A DNA stretch of 64,000 nucleotides from Phyllobacterium sp. T1293 (GCF_020731415.2 NZ_CP088273.1:1121001-1185000); one strand, 5' to 3'; positions 22,726-33,719 are shown, numbered from the stretch's first letter. Notes: generated from the letters alone by a model not told the origin. Program-made: numbers and translations.

Positions 22726-23610
22726 ATGAGCACCAATGAAATCTTATCCCCGTCGGGAACATCAGCCGCCAGCGCAGCCGGTATCGCCAAGACTGAAGCC
22801 GTGTTCAAGGCGAAGGCGCGCAGGCGCTACGCAACGGTGATTTTTGTCCGGCTGGCTATCCTTGTCGTCTTTCTTGGCGGCTGGGAATGGGGTACCCGCG
22901 CCAATGTGATTGATCCATTCTTCTTTGCCAGCCCATCAGGCATTGCTGATCAGATATGGGTGTGGATCACGGAAGGTACGTCGCAAGGACCGCTGTCCGA
23001 GCAGATCATCGTCACACTGGAAGAAACTCTTCTCGGCTTTCTCATCGGTGCAATCGGCGGCATCATTTGCGGCATCATTCTTGGCCGCAACAAGTTTCTT
23101 GCCGATGTGTTCAGCATCTATATCAAGATTGCCAATTCGGTTCCGCGCGTTGTGCTCGGTTCCATTTTCATCATAGCACTGGGGCTCGGCATGGCGTCCA
23201 AAGTGGCACTCGCCGTGGTAATGGTGTTCTTCGTTGTGTTTGCCAATGCTTTTCAGGGTGTGCGTGAAGCTGATCGTGCGCTGATTGCCAATGCCCAGAT
23301 CCTTGGTGCTTCGCCGACCCAGATCACCCGTACCGTCATTCTCCCGTCAGCCATGAGCTGGATTCTCGCCAGCCTGCATGTCAGCTTCGGCTTCGCGTTG
23401 GTTGGTGCGGTTGTGGGTGAATTTCTCGGCGCGAAAAAGGGCGTTGGCCTCATGATCTCCACCGCACAGGGGGCATTCAATGCCAATGGCGTGTTTGCCG
23501 CGATGGTTATTCTCGCTGTGCTGGCACTGGTTGTTGAATATGCCATTACCCTTGTGGAAAACCATCTGGTGAAGTGGCGTCCGCAAGCCCTGTCCGATCA
23601 GGCGGGCTAA
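22726..23610 (+). CDS. ABC transporter permease (nitrate/sulfonate/taurine family)
   Basis: A 294-residue membrane protein with about six helices after a cytoplasmic N-terminal region. The EAA-type loop that contacts the ATPase is seen as AQILGASPTQITRTVILPSAM near residue 190. It completes a three-gene importer with the upstream genes. Its TAA stop overlaps the stop codon of the convergent sensor kinase gene by three bases, an unusually tight junction. Confidence 0.92.
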   Translation: MSTNEILSPSGTSAASAAGIAKTEAVFKAKARRRYATVIFVRLAILVVFLGGWEWGTRANVIDPFFFASPSGIADQIWVWITEGTSQGPLSEQIIVTLEETLLGFLIGAIGGIICGIILGRNKFLADVFSIYIKIANSVPRVVLGSIFIIALGLGMASKVALAVVMVFFVVFANAFQGVREADRALIANAQILGASPTQITRTVILPSAMSWILASLHVSFGFALVGAVVGEFLGAKKGVGLMISTAQGAFNANGVFAAMVILAVLALVVEYAITLVENHLVKWRPQALSDQAG

Positions 23611-25010
23611 TCTGCGATCATTGAATTGGCGGGCAGCGTAACGGTAACGAGCAGCCCGCCGGTTCTGGCTTCCGACAGAGCGACAGTCCCACCGGCGCCT
23701 TCGGTGACTTCGCGGACAATGGCAAGACCGAGACCACTGCCATCGGCTTGAACGCCCGCTATCCGGTAGAACCGCTCAAAGACATGCTCGCGCTCATTTT
23801 CCGGAATGCCGGGGCCGCTATCTTCGACGGTCAAATGGATAAGGTCGCCGTCGCGCGCGATACCCAATGTGACGGAGCCGCCTTCGGGTGTGTAGATCAG
23901 GGCGTTATCGACAAGATTAACGATCATCTCGCGCAGCATCGTACCATCGCCCGTGACGATTGCAGCGGCGGTACTCGCTTCAAACCCGAGGTCAATGCCA
24001 CGGTCAAAGGCTTTTCCTGCGAGGCTTTCCAGCACCAATTGTCCAGCCTCTATGAGATCAACCCGGTCGGCGCGTGGCCGTCTGCTGCCAGGTTCCGCCC
24101 GGGAGAGCGTTAGAAGCTGCGCCGCCAGACGCGCCAGCAACATGGCACTTGTCTTGATACTCGTCAGAACCTCCGCCTGTTCGTCCTTATCCTTTGTCCG
24201 GAGCGCAAAGCTTGCCTGTGTTGTCAGGGTGGCAATCGGTGTGCGCAATTGATGGGCGGCATTCTGGATAAAGCGGCGCTGCGCTGCCATCTGTTTGCGC
24301 ACGCGGTCCATATATTGGTTCAAGGCAGCCACAAGAGGTTGCAGTTCTGTCTGGACAGCGGCCTGATCAAAAGGTTCGAGATCGCGCCCACGCCGCAGGA
24401 CATTGTCGCGCAGTTTCATCAGCGGACGCAGGCCGTAGCGCAATCCCAGCAGGGAGAGGGCTGCTGCAAAAGCAATCAGAACCAGTTGCTGGCTTACACT
24501 GTCCAGCCAGAGGCCGCGCGCGATGTTGGTGTGACCCGCCAGTGTAACACCGACAATAACGTCGACCGATTGCGATAGCTCCGCCGATGCTGCGACAATC
24601 GGATGGCGCAGGGCGACAAGCCGTACAGGCTGATTGCGGTAGCTGCCGTAGAAGTAAACAGGGTCAAAATCCTTCAGCACTGGCGGGGCGGGCAGATCCG
24701 GATATCCCGTCAGCAATTGACGATCCGATGTGGCGACGCTGTAATAGACATGGTCGCCATCACCCGTTGAAAACATTTCGATGGCAACAGGTGGAACGAT
24801 AGCATCTAGCGTATTACCGGATGCGGCGGTCGCTTCGCCGATGGCGCGCGCGGAAGCGGTAAGCATCCGGTCGGTGACAAGATCGGCCATCTTCTCCGAT
24901 GTATTCCAGCTTACCCATAAATTGATGGCCGCAATGATGATCAATGGAATGACAATCCAGGATACGAGTTGGACTCTGAGGCTGCCGGGCAGGCGGGGGA
25001 TCAGCCGCAT
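23607..25010 (-). CDS. Two-component sensor histidine kinase (TctE/QseC-like)
   Basis: A 467-residue kinase. TM1 spans about residues 13-34, a periplasmic sensor of the 2CSK_N type covers roughly 35-170, and TM2 covers about 173-192. The dimerisation/phosphoacceptor motif is AAHQLRTPIA with His253. The ATPase domain has the N box (NLVDNALIYTP), G1 (DSGPGIP) and G2 (GSGLGLAIV). I placed the start at the ATG 4 bases after the response regulator's stop, not at the longer frame that would overlap it. It is co-transcribed with the regulator. Convergence on the ABC importer suggests, but does not prove, that it controls uptake. Confidence 0.9.
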   Translation of the reverse strand: MRLIPRLPGSLRVQLVSWIVIPLIIIAAINLWVSWNTSEKMADLVTDRMLTASARAIGEATAASGNTLDAIVPPVAIEMFSTGDGDHVYYSVATSDRQLLTGYPDLPAPPVLKDFDPVYFYGSYRNQPVRLVALRHPIVAASAELSQSVDVIVGVTLAGHTNIARGLWLDSVSQQLVLIAFAAALSLLGLRYGLRPLMKLRDNVLRRGRDLEPFDQAAVQTELQPLVAALNQYMDRVRKQMAAQRRFIQNAAHQLRTPIATLTTQASFALRTKDKDEQAEVLTSIKTSAMLLARLAAQLLTLSRAEPGSRRPRADRVDLIEAGQLVLESLAGKAFDRGIDLGFEASTAAAIVTGDGTMLREMIVNLVDNALIYTPEGGSVTLGIARDGDLIHLTVEDSGPGIPENEREHVFERFYRIAGVQADGSGLGLAIVREVTEGAGGTVALSEARTGGLLVTVTLPANSMIAD

Positions 25011-25014
25011 TGGT

Positions 25015-25683
25015 TCACACCCCGTCGCGCAGGAGATAACCGAGGCCGCGCAGGGTGACGATCTCCGCTTTGCTGCCTTCAAGCTTCTTGCGCAGGCGAT
25101 GGATATAGATCTCGATAGCGTTCTCGTCGGTCTCGCTGTCAAAACTATAGATGCTTTGGGACAGGGCCGTCTTGCTGACCGTGCGACCGATCTTGTGCAG
25201 GAGTTGCTCCAGCACCGCATGTTCCTTGGGAGCAAGCGCCAGTGGTTCGCCGTTGATTGAAAACAGCCGGGTGTTCGTATCGAAACTCAAAGCGCCGCAG
25301 GTGATGACAGGCGCTGTCTTCTGGCTCGCCCGGCGAAGCTGCGCGCGGATGCGTGCTTCCAGCTCCGATAGCTCGAAGGGCTTGGCAAGATAATCATCAG
25401 CTCCGGCATCAAGGCCGGTAATGCGTCCATCAAGGCTGGCATTGGCGGTCAGCACAATCACCGGAACTTCGTTACCCGCGCGGCGCAGATGACGCAGCAC
25501 TTCCAGCCCGCCCTTGTCGGGCAGACCAAGGTCTAGAATGACAAGATTGTATGATGTCACCGCAAGCGCATGTTCGGCGTCCGCGCCGTCATGAACAACA
25601 TCGATAGTATATTGAGATTGCCGAAGGCTTTTGGCCAGCCAATTCGCCAGTGTGTTGTTGTCTTCGACAAGAAGTATACGCAT
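25015..25683 (-). CDS. OmpR-family response regulator (TctD/QseB-like)
   Basis: A 222-residue regulator. The receiver domain has the acidic pair in VEDN, phosphoacceptor Asp51 (LVILDLGLPDKGG), Thr in VLTAN and Lys in AKPF. A winged-helix Trans_reg_C domain (about 125-220) ends with NAIEIYIHRLRKKLEG and LRGLGYLL. The ATG chosen gives the normal N-terminus MRILLVEDN; an in-frame TTG lies 15 bases upstream. It is transcribed ahead of its kinase with a 4-base gap. Confidence 0.93.
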   Translation of the reverse strand: MRILLVEDNNTLANWLAKSLRQSQYTIDVVHDGADAEHALAVTSYNLVILDLGLPDKGGLEVLRHLRRAGNEVPVIVLTANASLDGRITGLDAGADDYLAKPFELSELEARIRAQLRRASQKTAPVITCGALSFDTNTRLFSINGEPLALAPKEHAVLEQLLHKIGRTVSKTALSQSIYSFDSETDENAIEIYIHRLRKKLEGSKAEIVTLRGLGYLLRDGV

Positions 25684-25754
25684 GAGCGAAGATGCCAATG
25701 ATCCTGCTCATCCGTCAAGCGCGGCAGGATCAGTATTGACTATGTGGCAATCTG

Positions 25755-26036
25755 CTATTCGTTGAATTCAATAAGAGCGACCTGACCGGTGAGGGCGGTC
25801 TTCCATGCGGAAAGATGTGGCTCTTCGTCGGGCTCGGTTGTGAGCGTCCCGATTTCCAGAAGCTCGGCTTCTTCATAGCCTTCGTTGGCCAGTATCTGCA
25901 ACGCGGTCTGTACCAGTCCATCGGTATCGTCATTCATCAGGAGTACATGCACCTGCCGCGAGTCTTCCTCGCCTTTCTTCCATACGTCGGCAATGATGAG
26001 GTGGACCGGTTTCGAGTCGGCTGGAGGCGTGGACAT
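25755..26036 (-). CDS. Conserved-looking small hypothetical protein
   Basis: A 93-residue acidic protein that I do not recognise. It begins MSTPPADSKPVHLIIADVWKK and contains VHVLLMNDDTDGLVQTALQILANEGYEEAELLEIGTL. The alternation of strands and a long helix suggests a compact alpha/beta fold. The MNDD segment superficially recalls ClpS, but the ClpS substrate pocket and cone motif are absent. I used the internal ATG because the longer frame upstream has no protein-like composition. It is divergent from the str operon and follows no obvious operon. Coding status is likely but not certain. Confidence 0.6.
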   Translation of the reverse strand: MSTPPADSKPVHLIIADVWKKGEEDSRQVHVLLMNDDTDGLVQTALQILANEGYEEAELLEIGTLTTEPDEEPHLSAWKTALTGQVALIEFNE

Positions 26037-26540
26037 TGTTAATGATTCCCGAATCTGTGTGTTTCTAGCGGTCAGATTAGCCAAAATGGCCGCGCGCGTC
26101 TTGTGGATGCCATAAATCCCTGTGCATGATGCGAAAGATTGCTTGAATTCGCCCTCATCAGGCGAAACAATCTTACGATCAGGCCCCAAAGTGCCCCGAA
26201 ACGCTCCAAACCTTAATAATATTTGGAGTTCAGGCTTGACGTAGAGCAGGGGACAAAGTATCAGCACCACATCTGAGCCGATGTGAGATTGGCTGTTTCG
26301 GAGCGACATGCTCTGGAGTTCATCTCAAACAGGGTTCGTTTTACGATCGAAATGCAATTTGCCGCTCGCATGAAGCTTCTTAGGCTTCCTCTGCTTTTAT
26401 TCGGGCAACCACCCTTTGGGTGGTTTATTTGCCCGAATTCGTGCATGAGCATGGCGCTGAAACGGCCCTGACGGGCGAAGATACGAGATTTGTGCCGGAG
26501 CGCTAGCGCTTTGATACGCATTACAAAGAGGGAAGGTTGA
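26037..26540 (+). promoter_or_regulatory. str operon promoter and leader region
   Basis: A 504-base gap before rpsL. TTGACG (26236-26241), 17 bases, then TATCAG (26259-26264) form a candidate promoter, which would give a leader of about 270 bases. Inside it, ATTCGGGCAA pairs with TTGCCCGAAT (26399-26408/26429-26438) and encloses CCACCC/GGGTGG (26409-26414/26418-26423), a nested hairpin with a one-sided bulge. No convincing ORF is present. A regulatory role of the leader RNA is inferred from its length and structure. Confidence 0.5.
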
Positions 26541-26912
26541 ATGCCTACCGTAAACCAGTTGATCCGCAAGCCGCGCACTGCGCCGGTAAAGCGCAATAAA
26601 GTTCCTGCTCTGCAGGAAAACCCACAGAAGCGCGGTGTTTGCACTCGCGTTTATACGACAACCCCGAAGAAGCCAAACTCGGCTCTGCGTAAGGTTGCCA
26701 AGGTCCGTTTGACGAATGGCTTCGAAGTTATCGGATACATTCCGGGTGAAGGTCACAACCTTCAGGAACACTCTGTCGTGATGATCCGCGGCGGTCGTGT
26801 AAAGGATTTGCCGGGCGTTCGTTATCACATCATCCGTGGTGTTCTCGATACGCAGGGCGTCAAGAACCGTAAGCAGCGCCGTTCGAAGTACGGTGCGAAG
26901 CGTCCGAAGTAA
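26541..26912 (+). CDS. rpsL: 30S ribosomal protein S12
   Basis: A 123-residue S12, first gene of the str operon. The decoding-centre loops [16 protein letters not shown] and [13 protein letters not shown] keep the lysines whose replacement gives streptomycin resistance, so the sequence is of the susceptible type. S12 monitors codon-anticodon pairing. GGAAGG precedes the ATG. rpsG follows after 60 bases. Confidence 0.99.
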   Translation: MPTVNQLIRKPRTAPVKRNKVPALQENPQKRGVCTRVYTTTPKKPNSALRKVAKVRLTNGFEVIGYIPGEGHNLQEHSVVMIRGGRVKDLPGVRYHIIRGVLDTQGVKNRKQRRSKYGAKRPK

Positions 26913-26972
26913 GATTTTCCGGGAATTTGGCCACTTGGTAGGTCAACCCGATGTAGTTAAGAGACGAAGAAT

Positions 26973-27443
26973 ATGTCCAGACGCCATAGTGCAGAAAAGC
27001 GTGAGATCAACCCCGATCCAAAGTTCGGTGATCTCGTTCTGACCAAGTTCATGAATGCAGTTATGCATCATGGCAAGAAGTCGATTGCCGAACGTATCGT
27101 TTACGGTGCGCTTGAGTCGGTTGAAGCCAAGAGCAAGCAGGAGCCGGTTGCCCTGTTCCATCAGGCACTCGACAATGTAGCGCCGCACGTTGAAGTGCGC
27201 TCGCGCCGTGTTGGTGGTGCAACGTATCAGGTTCCGGTTGATGTTCGTCCAGAGCGTCGTCAGGCTCTCGCAATCCGCTGGCTGATCAATGCCGCTCGCG
27301 GTCGCAACGAGACCACGATGGTTGATCGCCTTTCCGGCGAACTCCTGGATGCTGCAAACAACCGCGGCTCGGCTGTGAAGAAGCGTGAAGACACGCATCG
27401 CATGGCAGAAGCCAACCGCGCATTCTCGCATTACCGCTGGTAA
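26973..27443 (+). CDS. rpsG: 30S ribosomal protein S7
   Basis: A 156-residue S7, which nucleates assembly of the 30S head. Recognisable segments are [20 protein letters not shown] at the start and [20 protein letters not shown] in the middle. It is co-transcribed with rpsL and, 33 bases on, with fusA. In E. coli S7 is the translational repressor of this operon. Confidence 0.99.
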   Translation: MSRRHSAEKREINPDPKFGDLVLTKFMNAVMHHGKKSIAERIVYGALESVEAKSKQEPVALFHQALDNVAPHVEVRSRRVGGATYQVPVDVRPERRQALAIRWLINAARGRNETTMVDRLSGELLDAANNRGSAVKKREDTHRMAEANRAFSHYRW

Positions 27444-27476
27444 TCGTCGAAACCCTATTCTTGAAGGCACCATATC

Positions 27477-29564
27477 ATGGCCCGCGAATATAAAATCGAA
27501 GACTACCGTAATTTCGGTATTATGGCGCACATCGACGCCGGTAAGACGACGACGACCGAGCGTATCCTTTATTACACCGGCAAGTCGCACAAGATCGGTG
27601 AAGTTCATGATGGCGCCGCAACCATGGACTGGATGGAGCAGGAACAGGAGCGTGGTATCACGATCACTTCCGCTGCAACCACAACCTACTGGACTGGCCG
27701 TGATGGCAAGAAGCGTCGCTTCAACATCATCGACACTCCTGGCCACGTTGACTTCACGATTGAAGTTGAGCGCTCGCTGCGCGTTCTCGACGGTGCGATT
27801 GCACTGCTCGATGCCAATGCCGGTGTAGAGCCGCAGACAGAAACCGTTTGGCGTCAGGCTGAGAAGTATCATGTTCCGCGCATGATCTTCGTCAACAAGA
27901 TGGATAAGACCGGCGCCGATTTCGATCGTTGCGTTGAAATGGTCAAGACCCGTCTTGGTGCCAAGGCTGTTGTCATGCAGCTGCCAATCGGTGCTGAAAC
28001 AGAATTCAAGGGCGTCATCGATCTGATCGAAATGAAGGCTCTGGTCTGGCGTGATGAGCAGCTGGGTGCGCAGTGGGATGTCGTTGAGATCCCTGCTGAT
28101 CTGCAAGCCAAGGCTGAAGAATACCGCGAAAAGCTGATCGAAGCTGCTGTTGAAGTCGATGAAGCCGCAATGGAAGCGTATCTGGAAGGCAATATGCCTG
28201 ACAATGACGCCCTGCGCGAGCTGATCCGTGTTGGCACCTGCCGCGTTGAATTCCATCCGGTATTCTGCGGTTCCGCCTTCAAGAACAAGGGCGTACAGCC
28301 TCTGCTCGACGGTGTTGTCGACTTCCTGCCTTCGCCGGTTGACGTTCCTTCGATCAAGGGTATCGATCCTAAGACTGATGGTGAAACAACCCGTAAGTCT
28401 TCGGATGAAGAGCCTCTTTCGATGCTCGCATTCAAGATCATGAACGATCCGTTCGTTGGTTCGCTGACTTTCTGCCGCATCTATTCCGGCAAGCTGACCA
28501 AGGGCGTTTCGCTCGACAACACAGTCAAGAACAAGCGCGAACGTATCGGCCGTATGCTGCAGATGCATTCCAACTCGCGTGAAGACATTGAAGAAGCGTT
28601 TGCCGGCGACATCGTTGCTCTGGCAGGCCTGAAAGAAACAACGACAGGTGACACGCTCTGCGATCCGCTGAAGCCAGTTATCCTGGAACGTATGGAATTC
28701 CCTGATCCGGTTATTGAAATCGCGATCGAGCCGAAGACCAAGGCCGACCAGGAAAAGATGGGTATTGCGCTGAACCGTCTTGCTGCTGAAGATCCTTCAT
28801 TCCGCGTTAAGTCGGATGAAGAATCAGGTCAGACAATCATCGCCGGCATGGGCGAACTTCATCTGGACATTCTCGTTGACCGTATGCGTCGCGAGTTCAA
28901 GGTCGAGGCGAATGTTGGTCAGCCGCAGGTTGCCTACCGTGAATCGATCACGCGTACGAAGGAACAGGACTACACCCACAAGAAGCAGTCGGGTGGTTCG
29001 GGTCAGTTCGCTCGCGTCAAGATCATCTTCGAACCCCACGATGGCGACGAATTCATCTTCGAATCGAAGATCGTCGGCGGCTCTGTACCGAAGGAATACA
29101 TTCCGGGCGTTCAGAAGGGTATCGAAAGCGTTATGGGTGCGGGTCCGCTCGCAGGCTTCCCGATGCTCGGCGTGAAAGCCACGCTGATCGACGGTGCCTA
29201 CCATGATGTTGACTCGTCGGTTCTCGCATTCGAAATCGCTGGCCGTGCGGCATTCCGCGAAGCTGCCCGCGAAGCCGGTGCCCAGCTGCTCGAGCCGATC
29301 ATGAAGGTCGAAGTTGTTACGCCTGAAGATTACGTCGGTGACGTGATTGGCGATCTGAATTCACGTCGTGGTCAGATCTCGGGTACTGAAGCTCGTGGCA
29401 TTGCTACGGTTGTCAATGCAAACGTGCCGCTGGCCAACATGTTTGGTTATGTGAACACGCTGCGTTCGATGAGCCAGGGTCGTGCGCAGTACACGATGCA
29501 GTTTGATCACTATGAACCTGTTCCGACAGCAGTCGCACAGGAAATTCAGAAGAAGTTTGCGTAA
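27477..29564 (+). CDS. fusA: Translation elongation factor G
   Basis: A 695-residue EF-G of standard length with all five domains. G motifs are [20 protein letters not shown] and NKMDKTGAD; domain IV contains the [12 protein letters not shown] segment and domain V ends near EIQKKFA. It catalyses translocation. It lies between rpsG and tuf copy 2 in the str operon. Confidence 0.99.
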   Translation: MAREYKIEDYRNFGIMAHIDAGKTTTTERILYYTGKSHKIGEVHDGAATMDWMEQEQERGITITSAATTTYWTGRDGKKRRFNIIDTPGHVDFTIEVERSLRVLDGAIALLDANAGVEPQTETVWRQAEKYHVPRMIFVNKMDKTGADFDRCVEMVKTRLGAKAVVMQLPIGAETEFKGVIDLIEMKALVWRDEQLGAQWDVVEIPADLQAKAEEYREKLIEAAVEVDEAAMEAYLEGNMPDNDALRELIRVGTCRVEFHPVFCGSAFKNKGVQPLLDGVVDFLPSPVDVPSIKGIDPKTDGETTRKSSDEEPLSMLAFKIMNDPFVGSLTFCRIYSGKLTKGVSLDNTVKNKRERIGRMLQMHSNSREDIEEAFAGDIVALAGLKETTTGDTLCDPLKPVILERMEFPDPVIEIAIEPKTKADQEKMGIALNRLAAEDPSFRVKSDEESGQTIIAGMGELHLDILVDRMRREFKVEANVGQPQVAYRESITRTKEQDYTHKKQSGGSGQFARVKIIFEPHDGDEFIFESKIVGGSVPKEYIPGVQKGIESVMGAGPLAGFPMLGVKATLIDGAYHDVDSSVLAFEIAGRAAFREAAREAGAQLLEPIMKVEVVTPEDYVGDVIGDLNSRRGQISGTEARGIATVVNANVPLANMFGYVNTLRSMSQGRAQYTMQFDHYEPVPTAVAQEIQKKFA

Positions 29565-29630
29565 CCGCTAAGGGTTGCGCGTGACAGTTGAGTTAAGCCT
29601 GAGCAGGCGAACATATAACGGAGAGCTCAG

Positions 29631-30806
29631 ATGGCTAAGAGCAAGTTTGAACGTAACAAGCCGCACGTCAACATCGGCACGATTGGTCACGTTGACCATG
29701 GCAAGACATCGTTGACGGCAGCGATTACGAAGTATTTCGGCGAATACAAGGCGTATGACCAGATTGACGCAGCGCCAGAAGAGAAGGCGCGCGGCATCAC
29801 CATTTCGACGGCGCACGTTGAGTATGAGACCCCAGCGCGTCACTATGCACACGTTGATTGCCCCGGCCACGCCGACTATGTGAAGAACATGATCACCGGT
29901 GCAGCGCAGATGGACGGCGCGATCCTGGTTGTATCGGCTGCTGACGGCCCGATGCCACAGACCCGCGAGCACATCCTGCTTGCCCGTCAGGTTGGCGTTC
30001 CTGCGATCGTCGTGTTCCTGAACAAGGTTGATCAGGTTGACGATGCTGAACTGCTCGAACTGGTTGAGCTTGAAGTGCGTGAGCTTCTGTCGAAGTACGA
30101 CTTCCCGGGCGATGATGTACCGATCGTCAAGGGTTCGGCTCTGGCTGCGCTTGAAGACAGCAACAAGGAAATCGGCGAAGACGCAGTGCGCGCGCTGATG
30201 GCTGAAGTTGACAAGTACATCCCGACGCCAGAGCGTCCGGTTGACCTGCCGTTCCTGATGCCGATCGAAGACGTGTTCTCGATCTCGGGTCGTGGTACGG
30301 TTGTGACGGGCCGCGTTGAACGCGGTATCGTCAAGGTTGGTGAAGAAGTTGAAATCATCGGCATCAAGCCGACGACGAAGACGACAGTTACCGGCGTTGA
30401 AATGTTCCGCAAGCTGCTCGATCAGGGCCAGGCAGGCGACAACATTGGCGCGCTGATCCGCGGCGTTGGACGTGAAGACGTTGAGCGTGGCCAGATCCTT
30501 GCCAAGCCAGGTTCGGTCAAGCCGCACACCAAGTTCAAGGCAGAAGCCTACATCCTGACGAAGGACGAAGGTGGCCGTCATACGCCATTCTTCTCCAACT
30601 ACCGTCCGCAGTTCTACTTCCGCACGACCGACGTGACGGGTGTAGTAACCCTGCCGGAAGGCACGGAAATGGTTATGCCCGGCGACAACATCTCTGTTGA
30701 TGTGACGCTGATCGTGCCGATCGCAATGGAAGAGAAGCTCCGCTTCGCTATCCGTGAAGGTGGCCGCACCGTAGGTGCCGGCATCGTCGCTTCGATCATT
30801 GAATAA
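29631..30806 (+). CDS. tuf: Translation elongation factor Tu (copy 2)
   Basis: The same 391-residue protein as the copy at 4808. It follows fusA by 66 bases with a GGAGAG ribosome binding site and continues into rpsJ, so it is driven by str/S10 transcription. Seven successive codons at 30768-30788 differ from copy 1 at the third position, while the remaining 380-odd codons have only a few synonymous changes. This pattern indicates ongoing gene conversion that stops short of the 3' end. Confidence 0.98.
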   Translation: MAKSKFERNKPHVNIGTIGHVDHGKTSLTAAITKYFGEYKAYDQIDAAPEEKARGITISTAHVEYETPARHYAHVDCPGHADYVKNMITGAAQMDGAILVVSAADGPMPQTREHILLARQVGVPAIVVFLNKVDQVDDAELLELVELEVRELLSKYDFPGDDVPIVKGSALAALEDSNKEIGEDAVRALMAEVDKYIPTPERPVDLPFLMPIEDVFSISGRGTVVTGRVERGIVKVGEEVEIIGIKPTTKTTVTGVEMFRKLLDQGQAGDNIGALIRGVGREDVERGQILAKPGSVKPHTKFKAEAYILTKDEGGRHTPFFSNYRPQFYFRTTDVTGVVTLPEGTEMVMPGDNISVDVTLIVPIAMEEKLRFAIREGGRTVGAGIVASIIE

Positions 30807-30868
30807 TATTAAGGTTTTATGCAGGGACGCCTGTTATAGGCGTCTCCGCTAAACAAGGAAAAGATGAA

Positions 30869-31177
30869 ATGAACGGTCAAAACATCCGCATTCGCCTCAA
30901 GGCGTTTGATCATCGGATCCTTGACGATTCGACGCGGGAAATCGTGTCGACTGCCAAGCGTACCGGTGCCAATGTGCGCGGACCGATCCCGCTTCCTACG
31001 CGGATCGAGAAGTTCACGGTTAATCGCTCGCCGCACATCGACAAGAAGAGCCGCGAACAGTTCGAGATGCGCACTCATAAGCGTCTTCTCGATATCGTAG
31101 ACCCAACCCCGCAGACAGTAGACGCGCTGATGAAGCTCGATCTTTCCGCTGGTGTTGATGTCGAGATCAAGCTGTAA
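30869..31177 (+). CDS. rpsJ: 30S ribosomal protein S10
   Basis: A 102-residue S10 ([15 protein letters not shown] at the start, the [19 protein letters not shown] loop in the middle). It sits in the 30S head and also binds NusB/NusG in antitermination. It opens the S10 cluster but is only 62 bases from tuf, with no terminator between, so read-through from the str operon is expected. Confidence 0.99.
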   Translation: MNGQNIRIRLKAFDHRILDDSTREIVSTAKRTGANVRGPIPLPTRIEKFTVNRSPHIDKKSREQFEMRTHKRLLDIVDPTPQTVDALMKLDLSAGVDVEIKL

Positions 31178-31202
31178 GGCTTGAGGACGGAAGGACGAAC
31201 CG

Positions 31203-31940
31203 ATGCGTTCAGGTGTAATTGCACAGAAACTGGGCATGACTCGCGTCTACAATGACGCAGGTGAGCATGTGCCGGTGACAGTACTCCGGATGGAGAATTG
31301 TCAGGTTGTGGCTCAGCGTACAGTCGAGAAGAATGGCTACACTGCCGTTCAGCTCGGTGTTGGCCTGGCCAAAGTAAAGAATACAACACAGGCACTGCGC
31401 GGTCATTTCGCGACGGCCTCGGTTGAGCCAAAGGCGAAAGTGGCTGAGTTCCGCGTTTCTGCTGACAACCTCTTGGATGTCGGTGTTGAGATCACGGCCG
31501 AGCATTACGTCGTTGGTCAGAAGGTTGATGTGACGGGTACATCGATCGGTAAAGGTTTTGCCGGTTCGATGAAGCGTCACAACTTCGGTGGTCACCGCGC
31601 CACACACGGTAACTCGGTAACTCACCGCGCTCACGGTTCGACCGGTCAGCGTCAGGACCCGGGTAAAGTGTTCAAGGGCAAGAAGATGGCCGGTCACATG
31701 GGTCAGACCCGCGTGACGACCCAGAACATCGAAGTTGTTTCGACTGATCTGGATCGTGGTCTTATTCTGGTTCGTGGTGCTGTTCCTGGTTCCAAGGGTG
31801 CATGGATTTTGGTTCGCGATGCCATGAAGGTAGCGCTGCCAGCTTCTGCTCCCAAGCCAGCTGGTGTTCGCCAGGCCGCAAACACCGCAGCAGCTGTGTC
31901 TGATGCAGAAGTAGCTCAGACAACCGAGGGAGCCGAATAA
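31203..31940 (+). CDS. rplC: 50S ribosomal protein L3
   Basis: A 245-residue L3 with the [18 protein letters not shown] start and the [22 protein letters not shown] extension that reaches the peptidyl-transferase centre. It carries an Ala-rich C-terminal tail of about 30 residues beyond the core, a length seen in alphaproteobacteria. Its stop overlaps the rplD start (TAATG). Confidence 0.98.
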   Translation: MRSGVIAQKLGMTRVYNDAGEHVPVTVLRMENCQVVAQRTVEKNGYTAVQLGVGLAKVKNTTQALRGHFATASVEPKAKVAEFRVSADNLLDVGVEITAEHYVVGQKVDVTGTSIGKGFAGSMKRHNFGGHRATHGNSVTHRAHGSTGQRQDPGKVFKGKKMAGHMGQTRVTTQNIEVVSTDLDRGLILVRGAVPGSKGAWILVRDAMKVALPASAPKPAGVRQAANTAAAVSDAEVAQTTEGAE

Positions 31941-32560
31941 TGGATCTCACAATTACAACACTTGAAGGCAAAGACGCCGGCAAGGTCAAACTCTCGGAAG
32001 AGATTTTCGGTCTTGAGCCACGCGACGATATCCTTCAGCGCATGGTCCGTTACCAGCTCGCCCGCAAGCAGCAGGGAACACATAAGGCAAAGGGTCGTTC
32101 GGAAATCGCACGCACCGGCGCCAAGATGTACAAGCAGAAGGGTACGGGCCGCGCCCGTCACCATTCGGCACGTGCTCCGCAGTTCCGCGGCGGTGGTAAG
32201 GCTCATGGTCCGGTTGTTCACAGCCATGATCATGACTTGCCGAAGAAGGTTCGCGCTCTTGCGCTCCGTCATGCCCTGTCTGCCAAGGTAAAGGCTTCAG
32301 AACTCATCATCATCGATGATCTGGCCTCTGCTGACGCAAAGACAAAGGTACTTGTTTCGCAGTTCGCCAAGCTGGGCTTCGAAAATGCGCTTCTCATCGG
32401 CGGTGCCGAGATTGATGCGAATTTCCGTCGTGCTGCTTCGAACATCCCGAACATCGATGTTCTGCCAATTCAGGGCATCAATGTTTACGACATCCTGCGT
32501 CGCGGCAAGCTCGTGCTTTCCAAGGCTGCAGTTGAAGCTCTCGAGGAGCGTTTCAAATGA
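31940..32560 (+). CDS. rplD: 50S ribosomal protein L4
   Basis: A 206-residue L4. The exit-tunnel loop is visible as [20 protein letters not shown] followed by [11 protein letters not shown]4 lines the nascent-chain tunnel and in E. coli also represses the S10 operon. It is translationally coupled to rplC upstream and to rplW downstream (4-base ATGA overlap). Confidence 0.98.
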   Translation: MDLTITTLEGKDAGKVKLSEEIFGLEPRDDILQRMVRYQLARKQQGTHKAKGRSEIARTGAKMYKQKGTGRARHHSARAPQFRGGGKAHGPVVHSHDHDLPKKVRALALRHALSAKVKASELIIIDDLASADAKTKVLVSQFAKLGFENALLIGGAEIDANFRRAASNIPNIDVLPIQGINVYDILRRGKLVLSKAAVEALEERFK

Positions 32561-32850
32561 CCGATCTTCGCCACTACGACGTGATCGTCAGCCCGGTTAT
32601 TACGGAAAAGTCGACCCTGGTTTCTGAACATAACCAGGTCGTCTTCAACGTAGCCCGCAAGGCAACGAAGCCGGAAATCAAGGCCGCAGTCGAAGCGCTG
32701 TTTCGCGTGAAGGTTACTGCAGTCAATACAGCTGTGCGCAAAGGCAAGGTGAAGCGGTTCCGCGGCATCGTCGGGCGCCAGAGTGATGTCAAGAAAGCAG
32801 TCGTGACGCTTGCCGAAGGGCAGTCGATCGATGTTTCGACTGGTCTCTGA
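32557..32850 (+). CDS. rplW: 50S ribosomal protein L23
   Basis: A 97-residue L23 ([36 protein letters not shown] loop). It lies at the tunnel exit and docks SRP and trigger factor. It overlaps rplD by four bases and precedes rplB by 20. Confidence 0.98.
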   Translation: MTDLRHYDVIVSPVITEKSTLVSEHNQVVFNVARKATKPEIKAAVEALFRVKVTAVNTAVRKGKVKRFRGIVGRQSDVKKAVVTLAEGQSIDVSTGL

Positions 32851-32870
32851 GGGGCCGTGGAGTAAAGACA

Positions 32871-33704
32871 ATGGCACTCAAACATTATAATCCAACCACA
32901 CCAAGCCAGCGTCAGCTGGTGATTGTGGACCGTTCGGAGCTCTACAAGGGCAAGCCTGTCAAGGCTTTGACTGAAGGTCTTCATTCAAAGGGTGGTCGTA
33001 ACAACTCCGGTCGCGTGACTGCACGCTATCAGGGTGGTGGTCACAAGCGCACATACCGCTTTGTAGATTTCAAGCGCCGCAAGCATGACGTGGCTGCCAA
33101 GGTTGAACGCCTTGAATACGATCCGAACCGGACCGCATTCATTGCTCTCATCCGCTACGAAGACGGTGAGTTGAGCTACATCTTGGCTCCGCAGCGTTTG
33201 GCTGTTGGCGACAGCGTTATTGCTGGCGCGCAGACAGACGTTAAGCCAGGCAATGCGATGCCATTGTCGTCGATCCCGGTCGGCACCATCATCCACAATG
33301 TGGAGATGAAGCCAGGCAAGGGCGGTCAGATTGCTCGCTCCGCCGGTACCTATGCGCAGCTCGTTGGCCGCGATCAGGGCATGGCAATCCTTCGCCTGAA
33401 CTCAGGTGAACAGCGCCTCGTCCACGGTTCGTGCTTTGCCACGGTCGGTGCAGTATCCAATCCTGACCATGGCAATATCAGCCTTGGTAAGGCAGGCCGC
33501 AGCCGTTGGCTTGGCAAGCGCCCGCACGTTCGCGGTGTTGCCATGAACCCGGTTGATCACCCGCACGGTGGTGGTGAAGGTCGTACGTCCGGTGGTCGTC
33601 ATCCAGTTTCTCCGTGGGGCAAGCCTACGAAGGGCAAGAAGACGCGCTCCAACAAGTCGACGGACAAGTTCATCGCTCGTTCGCGTCATCAGCGCAAGAA
33701 GTAA
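32871..33704 (+). CDS. rplB: 50S ribosomal protein L2
   Basis: A 277-residue L2. It shows the RNA-binding [13 protein letters not shown] segment and the [20 protein letters not shown] motif whose histidine is important for peptidyl-transferase assembly. It is an essential primary 23S rRNA binder and is in standard S10-cluster order. Confidence 0.99.
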   Translation: MALKHYNPTTPSQRQLVIVDRSELYKGKPVKALTEGLHSKGGRNNSGRVTARYQGGGHKRTYRFVDFKRRKHDVAAKVERLEYDPNRTAFIALIRYEDGELSYILAPQRLAVGDSVIAGAQTDVKPGNAMPLSSIPVGTIIHNVEMKPGKGGQIARSAGTYAQLVGRDQGMAILRLNSGEQRLVHGSCFATVGAVSNPDHGNISLGKAGRSRWLGKRPHVRGVAMNPVDHPHGGGEGRTSGGRHPVSPWGKPTKGKKTRSNKSTDKFIARSRHQRKK

Positions 33705-33719
33705 GAGAGGTAGTCTGAA

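Noticed and set aside
25755..26036. ClpS adaptor identity for the 93-aa protein
   Set aside because: Only the MNDD segment resembles ClpS; the N-degron pocket and the helix contacting ClpA are absent.
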